From UBA3064 sp023258775 (GTDB lineage: Bacteria > Pseudomonadota > Gammaproteobacteria > Burkholderiales > Burkholderiaceae_E): a stretch of DNA of 42,919 bases. The translations under genes and the position numbers were made by a program. The DNA lies in contig JBIKXS010000026.1 of assembly GCA_044355655.1 (NCBI GenBank), forward strand, positions 1 to 42,919, written 5' to 3'. Positions 16,728 through 23,681 of the stretch are shown piece after piece (the stretch's first letter is position 1; every line of letters begins with the position of its first letter). The notes below the pieces were generated by a model, which was not told the origin of the DNA, searched no databases, and saw nothing but the letters and a program-made list of their open reading frames with translations.

Positions 16728-17771
16728 ATGAGTTCTTTTATCGCTTCGCGATTTAAATCGTTCACACAGCATTTAAAGCATGTTGCGTTGAGTCTTGCTA
16801 TGGTTCTTGCGCTTGCGACAGCCGGTCTTTTCAGTGCCGACGCCGAAGCGAGCAAGCGTCTGGGTTCTGGCGGATCAACGGGTAAGCAATCCTCGATTGC
16901 CACTCAAAAGCAGGCTACGCCGCCTCAAGCTGCACCCTCTCAGGCTGCTGCCCCTGCAGCCGCCGGCGCCCAAGCCGCAGCCCAGTCGCAACGTAGCAAA
17001 TGGCTTGGCCCGATTGCCGGTCTGGCAGCGGGCTTGGGGCTTGCTGCCCTTGCATCGCATTTTGGCTTTGGTGAGGAGCTCGCAAACTTCATGATGATTG
17101 CTTTGTTAGTCATGGCAGTTTTGTTCATTATCCGTATGGTGATGGCAAGACGTCAGTCAGCCAACCAAGCCTCATCGGCCTCAGGACAGCCTGCGTGGGC
17201 GGCTGCGGGTGCTGGTTCAAATGCCTCTTCGCCGCAAGGCTACATCCAGACACAACAAGGCCAGCAACAAAACGGCCTTTTCAGTCAGCAATCAGCCTCT
17301 CAACAGCCGGCTCAATCGGGCGGTTTGTTTGGGTCGATGAACCAGCCGACTGCTGCAAGTGCTGCTCAGACGAGTTCTCAACCCTGGGGCGTTCCGGCCG
17401 ATTTTGATGTTCCTGGCTTTGTTGAAAACGCGAAACATTATTTCCGTCGTTTGCAGGCTGCCAATGACGCTGGCAATCTTGATGATCTGCGCGAATTCAC
17501 CTCGCCTCAGCTGTTTGCCGAGTTTGCTGCGGAGATTCGTACTCGTCAGGGAGAAAACTATACCGAGGTGGTTCGACTCGACGCCGAACTGCTCGGTATT
17601 GAGACTCAAGATGGCGAGTATTTGGCAAGCGTGCGCTTTAGCGGCCTGATTCGCGAAGGCCGTAATATGCCTCCGCAGAGCTTTGACGAAGTTTGGAATC
17701 TCAGCAAACCTTTGCAGGGTTCAGCAGGCTGGATTCTGTCCGGGATTCAACAAATGGGAACTAGCCATTAA
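16728..17771 (+). CDS. Tim44-like domain membrane protein
   Basis: The 347-residue protein starts with a basic N-terminus and a hydrophobic segment (about residues 20-38) that is a signal sequence or anchor. An Ala/Gln-rich stretch follows, then two closely spaced membrane segments ('PIAGLAAGLGLAALASHFGF' and 'FMMIALLVMAVLFIIRMVM'), a Gln/Ser-rich linker (about 150-225) and a C-terminal Tim44-like domain from about 225 ('FDVPGFVENAKHYFRRLQAA'). In mitochondria Tim44 tethers the import motor; the bacterial proteins are inner-membrane proteins of unsettled role. A strong ribosome binding site, AAGGAGG at 16714-16720, precedes the ATG. The position between ubiE and ubiJ is typical for Burkholderiales. 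Confidence 0.9.
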   Translation: MSSFIASRFKSFTQHLKHVALSLAMVLALATAGLFSADAEASKRLGSGGSTGKQSSIATQKQATPPQAAPSQAAAPAAAGAQAAAQSQRSKWLGPIAGLAAGLGLAALASHFGFGEELANFMMIALLVMAVLFIIRMVMARRQSANQASSASGQPAWAAAGAGSNASSPQGYIQTQQGQQQNGLFSQQSASQQPAQSGGLFGSMNQPTAASAAQTSSQPWGVPADFDVPGFVENAKHYFRRLQAANDAGNLDDLREFTSPQLFAEFAAEIRTRQGENYTEVVRLDAELLGIETQDGEYLASVRFSGLIREGRNMPPQSFDEVWNLSKPLQGSAGWILSGIQQMGTSH

Positions 17772-17775
17772 GCAA

Positions 17776-18288
17776 TTGGTTGAGCGCCTCAGCCTGGCGG
17801 GGTTGAGCGCGTTGTTTCAACAAAATCCCTGGGCACCTCAACGTCTTGCTGGCTTTGCTGGCAAGACGTTTTGTTTTACGCTGATTGACGCACCGGCGGG
17901 ATTGCCCGAAGAATTTTCGATGCGCATCGCGCGCGATGGTTATTTTGAGCATTGGTCTAGCAAAGATTACGACCTAAGCCTAAGCTTAGTCTTTGACCCG
18001 GCCTTAATCGCTCAATTTGCCCAGCAAGGTCCAAACGCGCTTCTTCCAAGGTTAAAAGTGGAAGGTGATGTGATGTTGGCTGCCGCGATTGGCGAAGTGT
18101 TTCGCGATTTGCATTGGGATTTTATTGGTCCAATTTCGCACTACACAGGACCCGTCATCGCGCATCGTCTTGATCTTCAGCTTCAGCGTTGTGTTTCGGG
18201 TTTGAAGCAATGGTTTGCTGATTCGGCATCGGCAAGGCGCGAGCCATCCACTGCATCACAAGAAACCAGGCCAAGGCCATCAATGTAG
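17776..18288 (+). CDS. ubiJ: UbiJ, ubiquinone biosynthesis accessory factor (SCP2 domain)
   Basis: UbiJ binds quinone intermediates through an SCP2-like domain and organises the Ubi enzyme complex with UbiK. The segment from 'LVERLSLAGLSALFQQNPW' through 'HWSSKDYDLSLSLVFDPAL' and 'VEGDVMLAAAIGEVFRDLHW' matches the family, and the ubiE-Tim44-ubiJ order supports it. There is no ATG: the frame is open from 17683, inside the Tim44-like gene, and TTG at 17776 is the most sensible start (ATT at 17767 is another). That gives 170 residues. The last 44 codons overlap the 3' end of the AI-2E permease gene on the other strand, and the expected helical C-terminus seems replaced by a Ser/Arg/Pro-rich tail. 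Confidence 0.78.
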   Translation: MVERLSLAGLSALFQQNPWAPQRLAGFAGKTFCFTLIDAPAGLPEEFSMRIARDGYFEHWSSKDYDLSLSLVFDPALIAQFAQQGPNALLPRLKVEGDVMLAAAIGEVFRDLHWDFIGPISHYTGPVIAHRLDLQLQRCVSGLKQWFADSASARREPSTASQETRPRPSM

Positions 18289-19270
18289 GCCCTAAAAATA
18301 CCCCGATCACGCCGAAGGCAATGACGCCTCCCACAGCACCCACCAAGGTGAGCACGAAAGGCATGGCCGAACCTCGGCTAATCAGCATGGGCTTAATCAC
18401 GTTGTCTGCACTTGAAATAACCAAAGCACCCCAGACCAGCATGAATATGGCCCAGGGCATTTCACCTTGTTGAAGCAGCCAAAAAGCGGCTGGTCCCCAA
18501 ACCAACGCGGTGCCAAACGGAACAAAGGCGCCTAAAAAGGTGAGCAAACCCAAGGTCAGCGACTTAGGCACCCCAGCGATGGCATAGCCGGCCCATCCGA
18601 GTAAACCCGACACTACGGCAGTGCCTACAATGCCGTAAACCACGCCTTCGATCGTGCGGGCGGTAAGCCGCAACAACTCAGGCCCTTCCTCCGACAGTCG
18701 TCTTGCGCCCTGACTTAGCCATGCGGCAATGCGCTCACCGTCGCGCAAGACAAAAAAAGATAAAAACACGGCGATTAAGAGTTCAGCAATACCACTGCTG
18801 ACTTCTCTTGCAGCACTCAGTATCAAACCACGGTGCTGTTCAAGGAGTGCTAGGGATTGTGATAGCAAGGCGCTACCGTCATGTCGATAGTTTGCCCATT
18901 GATCGGCGAGCCAATGACCGACAAAGGGAATCGTGGCGAGCCATAGGGGTGGTTCTGGAAGACCGTCTTGCATTAGATTTCTGACCTGGGCCAAAAGGTC
19001 TTCGGTGTAGTTCGCAAGTAAAACGCTTGCTGCGGCGATCGGGGCAACCAGTAAACCGAGCAAGGCAAGACTTATGAGTGTGGCAGCTAAATTGCTGCCA
19101 AGGCGCAAGCGCTGTGCCAGCAGTTCACGCAGCGGCCATAGGGTGATACTCACGATCGAAGCCCAAAGCAGGGCGCTGAAAAAAGGCAAAACAACCAGTA
19201 CCGCGGCGATGAGTAGAACGATCGCTGCAGCAATACCTAGCCAACGGTCGGTGCTTCGATGATTTCCCAT
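18155..19270 (-). CDS. AI-2E family transporter (PerM/YhhT-like permease)
   Basis: This 371-residue inner-membrane protein belongs to the AI-2 exporter (AI-2E, formerly UPF0118) superfamily. Family features are the paired N-terminal helices ('IAAAIVLLIAAVLVVLPFF', 'ALLWASIVSITLWPLRELLA'), a long amphipathic central region and the C-terminal membrane block containing 'FLGAFVPFGTALVWGPAAFW' and 'GVIAFGVIGVFLGPTLMALA'. Members export various small molecules or act as Na+/H+ antiporters, so the family name should not be taken as proof of autoinducer export. Its 3' end overlaps ubiJ by 134 bases, and the overlapped part includes most of the last membrane helix. Confidence 0.9.
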   Translation of the reverse strand: MGNHRSTDRWLGIAAAIVLLIAAVLVVLPFFSALLWASIVSITLWPLRELLAQRLRLGSNLAATLISLALLGLLVAPIAAASVLLANYTEDLLAQVRNLMQDGLPEPPLWLATIPFVGHWLADQWANYRHDGSALLSQSLALLEQHRGLILSAAREVSSGIAELLIAVFLSFFVLRDGERIAAWLSQGARRLSEEGPELLRLTARTIEGVVYGIVGTAVVSGLLGWAGYAIAGVPKSLTLGLLTFLGAFVPFGTALVWGPAAFWLLQQGEMPWAIFMLVWGALVISSADNVIKPMLISRGSAMPFVLTLVGAVGGVIAFGVIGVFLGPTLMALAWFLVMQWMARALPMPNQQTIASNPKHNAEAEDQDDAR

Positions 19271-19352
19271 GGCGCAATGCTAAGCCTAAACGGTGGAAAA
19301 CACAGCCATGGGCTTAAAGCGCGCCTGATGAGTAACAAGACCTAGCGGGTAT

Positions 19353-19748
19353 TTAAGCTCTGAAGATAAAGTAAACCGCAGCAAGCAAACAAAGCCCAGC
19401 CCAGAGGTAATCGAGTTTAAAAGGTTCGTTCATCACCAACATTGAAAACGGTAAAAAGACCGCAAGCGTAATGACCTCTTGCATGATTTTGAGCTGGCCG
19501 AGGCTTAGTTGGGTGAAACCGATGCGATTGGCTGGAACTTGCAGCAAATACTCAAACAGCGCGATGCTCCAGCTGATCAACGCTGCCCACCACCAGGGCT
19601 TGTCTGCAAGATGCTTTAAATGACCGTACCATGCCCAAGTCATGAAAACATTGGAGAGCACCAGCATCGAACCGCTGATCAGCGCAATCTGTCCAAAGCT
19701 TGCCTGGCTTAGCCAAGCTGTCCAATTTGTCGTGAGCGATTGAAGCAT
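19353..19748 (-). CDS. DUF486 (DMT superfamily) membrane protein
   Basis: This small inner-membrane protein (131 residues) is of the DUF486 family, a short relative of drug/metabolite transporters with four membrane helices. The 'LVLSNVFMTWAWYGHLKHL' and 'FEYLLQVPANRIG' motifs and 'LKIMQEVITLAVFLPFSMLV' are diagnostic. The frame stays open upstream to 19913 on the minus strand, but that part overlaps the divergent pnuC gene and does not look like family sequence, so ATG at 19748 is used. ATG at 19799 would overlap the start of pnuC by a few bases. Function unknown. Confidence 0.85.
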   Translation of the reverse strand: MLQSLTTNWTAWLSQASFGQIALISGSMLVLSNVFMTWAWYGHLKHLADKPWWWAALISWSIALFEYLLQVPANRIGFTQLSLGQLKIMQEVITLAVFLPFSMLVMNEPFKLDYLWAGLCLLAAVYFIFRA

Positions 19749-19790
19749 GGTGTGCGGCGAAAGAAAACCCAAGCCTGAGGGTATCGCGAA

Positions 19791-20414
19791 TTGAGCCATG
19801 CTTGGATCGAGTGGTTTGCCGTTGGCAGTGCATTGCTTGCGGTTGGCCTGGGTGTGTTGGGTATGCGCATCACTTGGATTTTTTGGGTGATATCGAGCCT
19901 TTTTTACCTTCATATTTTTGCTGAGGCGAGGCTCTGGGCCGATAGTGCATTGCAGCTTGTGTTCATCGTGGCGGCGATATGGGGTTGGCTGCGCTGGGGG
20001 CGGCAGGTATTCTTGCCAGGATTGATGGCGATGAAAGCGAGGCTGATCGCTATCTTCTGCGCCTGTTTATGCTGGCTCGTCGTGTACGGTTTGCTCACTA
20101 TCCTCGGTGGGCATGCGGCTTTGGGAGATGCATTTGTTGCTTCATTTAGCCTGATTGGACAAGTCCTCATGGTTCGCCAACGACTTGAACATTGGCTCTT
20201 TTGGCTCGTCGCGAACCTTACCGGGGTTGGACTTTTTTGGGTTCAGGGTTTGAAGGCAACTGCAGGGCTTTACCTCGTTTTCGCCTTGTTGGCGCTGATC
20301 GGCTTAAGGCAATGGCAAAAGCAGATTGACTTGCGAGTCTTATCAAGTCAGGCAGCGTATCTGCCAGACCAGGGCCAAAGCGCGGCCAAGCCAATCAGTC
20401 ATGTACGAGCCTGA
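19791..20414 (+). CDS. PnuC-family vitamin transporter (possibly thiamine, PnuT)
   Basis: PnuC proteins are SWEET-like facilitators of about 200 residues that carry unphosphorylated vitamins (nicotinamide riboside, riboflavin or thiamine), which are then trapped by phosphorylation in the cell. This 207-residue protein has the family core: 'WVISSLFYLHIFAEARLWAD', then 'LQLVFIVAAIWGWLRWG'. Several membrane helices cover the rest. The start is TTG at 19791, with GAGG about 10 bases upstream; an overlapping ATG at 19798 is out of frame. A kinase-like gene follows after 26 bp, and a TPP riboswitch controlling a TonB receptor follows that, so thiamine is the favoured substrate. That is inference from context. 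Confidence 0.87.
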   Translation: MSHAWIEWFAVGSALLAVGLGVLGMRITWIFWVISSLFYLHIFAEARLWADSALQLVFIVAAIWGWLRWGRQVFLPGLMAMKARLIAIFCACLCWLVVYGLLTILGGHAALGDAFVASFSLIGQVLMVRQRLEHWLFWLVANLTGVGLFWVQGLKATAGLYLVFALLALIGLRQWQKQIDLRVLSSQAAYLPDQGQSAAKPISHVRA

Positions 20415-20440
20415 CCCAATCGGTTTGGCCGAGCACAAGC

Positions 20441-21073
20441 ATGACCCAAGATCAATGGTCAAACAACCCGGCAAAAGCTCGAAAACGCAGCGTCATTGCG
20501 ATGCTAGGCGGTGAGTGCACAGGTAAGACAAGTCTTGCGCAAGCCCTGTCTGTGGATTTCAAAATCGGCCACATACCCGAAGTCTTGAGGGATTTTGTGG
20601 ACCAGTGTCAGCGCAGCCCTCGCATGGAAGAACAAGACGCGATCCTCTTGGCGCAATGCGATGCCATTGGAGAGGCGCTTAGCGAGCTGGCTCCAGGCGC
20701 AACTGGCCCCATACTGATCTGCGATCCTTCGCCCTGGATGACAGCGATTTACAGCCTCCAATACTTTGGAGACCAAGCCATGTTTGCTAAGGCTCGGGCC
20801 CTCATGCTTGCCCTGGCGAATGCCCATCAATTTAACTGGTTTCATCTTCACTGTGCCGATGACATCGTGTGGCGGGCAGACGGCTTGCAGCGTGATGGCC
20901 CAAGCCACCGTGCAAAAAGTCTTGCACTGATCGAGCAATACCCACCACTCCGAGGAATCACGGGGCACGACAGGGTCGAATTTCTGCAAGGTGGATTGGA
21001 TGAGCGCCGCAGAGTCAGTCAATGCAGACTTGATGACTTAGCGTATGAGCGGATTCAGAAACCTCATGCTTAA
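20441..21073 (+). CDS. NadR-like P-loop kinase, possible thiamine kinase
   Basis: This 210-residue ATP-binding protein resembles the C-terminal ribosylnicotinamide kinase domain of NadR (AAA_28-like). The Walker A loop is at residues 24-31 ('GGECTGKTSL'), followed by 'HIPEVLRDFVDQ', which matches the substrate-side segment of NadR-type kinases, and 'PILICDPSPWMTAIYSLQYFG', the probable Walker B region. There is no N-terminal nucleotidyltransferase or helix-turn-helix domain. It follows the PnuC-type transporter by 26 bp and probably phosphorylates the vitamin that transporter brings in. With a TPP riboswitch immediately downstream, thiamine is the favoured substrate; nicotinamide riboside remains the main alternative. 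Confidence 0.8.
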   Translation: MTQDQWSNNPAKARKRSVIAMLGGECTGKTSLAQALSVDFKIGHIPEVLRDFVDQCQRSPRMEEQDAILLAQCDAIGEALSELAPGATGPILICDPSPWMTAIYSLQYFGDQAMFAKARALMLALANAHQFNWFHLHCADDIVWRADGLQRDGPSHRAKSLALIEQYPPLRGITGHDRVEFLQGGLDERRRVSQCRLDDLAYERIQKPHA

Positions 21074-21118
21074 CCCAAGAATCGTGCTGACACGGTTTTG
21101 TCATGTGCTAGCTTCAAG

Positions 21119-21234
21119 GCTTCGCTAGGGGTCCCGGAAAACCGCATTAGGCTTAGCTTGCTTGATGCGTCTGCATGCAGACGGGTGAGAAAAACCCTTC
21201 GAACCTGATCGAGTTAAGACTTGCGCAGGGAAGC
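21119..21234 (+). promoter_or_regulatory. TPP riboswitch (THI box)
   Basis: The leader of the TonB receptor gene carries a thiamine pyrophosphate aptamer. P1 pairs GCTTC (21119-21123) with GAAGC (21230-21234). The conserved 'CTAGGGGT' (21125-21132), 'TGAGA' (21186-21190), 'ACCCTTCGAACCTGATC' (21194-21210) and 'GCGCAGGGAAG' (21223-21233) follow in canonical order, with a variable P3 stem between. A weak possible promoter (CTGACA 21087-21092, 16-bp gap, TAGCTT 21109-21114) lies immediately upstream. High TPP should lower expression of the downstream receptor. Confidence 0.93.
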
Positions 21235-21253
21235 GGGTGTTTGCAAGAATCTT

Positions 21254-21300
21254 GCCTTGTCCCAAGGCTTGATCAGGCTCCCGTGTCCTGGGCTTTTTAA
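21254..21300 (+). terminator. Putative riboswitch expression platform with terminator
   Basis: Two mutually exclusive hairpins can form. GCCTTG (21254-21259) pairs with CAAGGC (21263-21268). Alternatively CCCAAGG (21261-21267) pairs, with a one-base bulge, with CCTGGG (21287-21292), followed directly by CTTTTT. The second looks like an intrinsic terminator and the first would prevent it. The assignment is by eye, without energy calculation. Confidence 0.5.
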
Positions 21301-21346
21301 CCTGTGCTTTCAGTGTTCGAAGGATTGCACAAGGAGATAGAAAGTC

Positions 21347-23611
21347 ATGCGGCTTACAAAAAGGCATCAACGCTGGGTCGGTATTTGCTCGATTGGAATT
21401 TGTCTTGCGGCGATTGTTTCAACAGCGAATGCGCAACAAGAACGACTTGAGGTCCGCAGCAAGGGCTTACAACAAGCTGAATCGCTAACCGGCTTTAGCG
21501 ATGCCATTGACAGGCTTCCCTTCTCGATCAATCTGATCAATGTTGAAGCGCTTAAGGATTTCGGAGCGAACGCATTATCAGACGTCCTAAGGAGCGAGCC
21601 TGCTGTTTCCGATGCCTATAACACCCTTGGTTATCCAGAAAACTTTGCTGTTCGCGGCATCCTCATCGACCCGCGCCTTAATTATCGTCGAGAGGGAATG
21701 CCAGTTAACGGGCATGCACCAATCGCATTTGAGAATAAGGCCTCTGTCCTAGTGCTCAAAGGGGCTTCAGGCATGTTTGCCGGTAGCTCCTCACCGGGTG
21801 GCATGGTCGATTTTGTGCTTAAGCGACCCGGTAGTGAGCCGATTCGCAGCGCAACCCTTAGTCTTTCCGAGCGCGGTACCCGCTATGTTGCAGCAGATCT
21901 GGCCAATCGGGTTGGCGAAGCTGGAATCCTCGGTTATCGCATCAATCTTGCGAGCGAGCAACGGCGACCCATGGCTGAAAGTGCGCCGGGTGAGCGACAG
22001 TTTGCATCGGTGTTTCTGGACTGGCGTATGCCAACAGGGGGTTTACTTGAGTGGAATTTCGAGCGCCACTTGTACAGCCAGATTTCAGTGCCCGGTGCGA
22101 GTTTGCTTGGTGGCCAAAGTCTTCCACCTGTGCTGCCCCGAAGAAACATGAACGATCAACCTTGGTCCTTGCCATTTGAAAGTCGCGAAAGCGCCAGTGC
22201 TTTCAGGCTTTTCCAGCCTATCGGTAAAGACTGGATGATCAAGGCGAGCAGCTCGGTTCAATCGATAAGAACCGATGACAGACTTGCGTTTCCGGATGGT
22301 TGCAGATCAAATTACCCGCGGGGAGATGGCTATCTGCCGATTGTCAAGGCACTTCCTGATGATAACGAAAGCAAATACCCCAGCTCAGGTTTTTGCTCAG
22401 ATGGCAGTGCTGTGCTCTACGACTACAGAAGCCTAAACGAACGCAGATTGAGCCGATCTTCCGAGCTAAGGTTGGAGGGCGCAGCTTCAATAGGGCGCAC
22501 TAAACATAGCCTCGGACTTGGATTCCGTGTAAGTCGGCTAGGCGAGAAACCCGAGGCGTTCGCTGCATATAACGAAGTGGGAATTACTGGATTTGACGGA
22601 ACAACAGCGCTCGCTCCTATGCCAACGCCACAAGAATGGCCTCTGCTTAGTCGCACTCTTGGTTTCAGAGAGGTGTCCGTTCATGATCGAATTTCCTGGG
22701 GTGGGCCCTTGATTTTGTGGCTGGGTGCGCGCCATGCCACGATAAAGGGACGGTCCGCCCTTGGTGAAAGTTCGGAGTCGATTGCGTTTGAGCAAGGGTT
22801 TACGACGCCATTTGCCGCGATTGGTTATGAAAGCCAAGGATTCCAGTACGCGTATTTATCCTACGCCCAAGGTGTTGAGACCGATGTGGTCCCCAACAGG
22901 CTCAGCTACCGTGATGCTGGCACGCTGCTTCCCGCGCAACGCAGCAAACAATGGGAGGCAAGCCTGCGTAAGCCATGGTCAATCCCAGGCGGCCCACAAG
23001 GGCTGCTTTCAATGACACTGTTTAGGATTGATCGCCCAAGCGCTGCAGATGTGAAAGTCGGACCCGATGGTGATGTAGGGTCGCTGCAACGAATACCGGC
23101 AGCAATCCTGGCCAGACATCAAGGCCTTGAGCTCCAGGCGAATATGGCCTCGGCGAGTCTGGGGCAATTGCAATGGGCGGCGCAGCTTATCGATGCCAAG
23201 ACCTTAAGGTCCACAATTGAGGGTATGGAAGGTGCTCCATTGCAAGCTCGTGAGGGGGCTGCAGTGATTAATGTGGCGCCGTGGACAATGCATTTGTTGC
23301 ATCGGTGGCCTATTGCAAATCCCGATTGGCAATGGCAAAACCGCTTCTACGCAGTGGGCAGCAAACCGGTTTTGCTATCGAGTGCGTCTGTTCAAGACCC
23401 TGCACTGAGCTTGCCTTCGCGTTGGCAATGGGATAGCGCGCTGCACTGGCAGCAAAAACTGCCTAAGTTGCGTTTGCGTTGGACCTTAGCGGTAAATAAT
23501 GTGCTTGACCGAGCCGATTGGCGCGAAGCGCCGACGCAATCTTGGGGAGGCAGCTATTTATTCCCTGTTCAGCCACGGAGCTTGCGCTTTGCAGTTCAAG
23601 CGCACTGGTAA
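21347..23611 (+). CDS. TonB-dependent outer-membrane receptor, TPP-riboswitch controlled
   Basis: This is an outer-membrane beta-barrel receptor of 754 residues. It has a signal peptide cleaved near residue 29 (after 'STANA'), a plug domain with 'VLRSEPAVSDAYNTLGYPEN', 'FAVRGILIDPRLNYRREGMP' and 'ASGMFAGSSSPGGMVDFVLK', then a barrel ending in an aromatic residue ('RFAVQAHW'), as outer-membrane assembly requires. By sequence it resembles siderophore-type receptors, but the TPP riboswitch in its leader indicates that it imports thiamine or a thiamine precursor or derivative. AAGGAGAT lies just upstream of the ATG. Together with the preceding transporter and kinase it would complete a route across both membranes. 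Confidence 0.92.
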   Translation: MRLTKRHQRWVGICSIGICLAAIVSTANAQQERLEVRSKGLQQAESLTGFSDAIDRLPFSINLINVEALKDFGANALSDVLRSEPAVSDAYNTLGYPENFAVRGILIDPRLNYRREGMPVNGHAPIAFENKASVLVLKGASGMFAGSSSPGGMVDFVLKRPGSEPIRSATLSLSERGTRYVAADLANRVGEAGILGYRINLASEQRRPMAESAPGERQFASVFLDWRMPTGGLLEWNFERHLYSQISVPGASLLGGQSLPPVLPRRNMNDQPWSLPFESRESASAFRLFQPIGKDWMIKASSSVQSIRTDDRLAFPDGCRSNYPRGDGYLPIVKALPDDNESKYPSSGFCSDGSAVLYDYRSLNERRLSRSSELRLEGAASIGRTKHSLGLGFRVSRLGEKPEAFAAYNEVGITGFDGTTALAPMPTPQEWPLLSRTLGFREVSVHDRISWGGPLILWLGARHATIKGRSALGESSESIAFEQGFTTPFAAIGYESQGFQYAYLSYAQGVETDVVPNRLSYRDAGTLLPAQRSKQWEASLRKPWSIPGGPQGLLSMTLFRIDRPSAADVKVGPDGDVGSLQRIPAAILARHQGLELQANMASASLGQLQWAAQLIDAKTLRSTIEGMEGAPLQAREGAAVINVAPWTMHLLHRWPIANPDWQWQNRFYAVGSKPVLLSSASVQDPALSLPSRWQWDSALHWQQKLPKLRLRWTLAVNNVLDRADWREAPTQSWGGSYLFPVQPRSLRFAVQAHW

Positions 23612-23681
23612 GCTCTCGATCCGTCGTGCGGCGTTGGTGCTTTTGCTGATGTGACGAGTTGAATCTCAGGGGCTTAATTGA

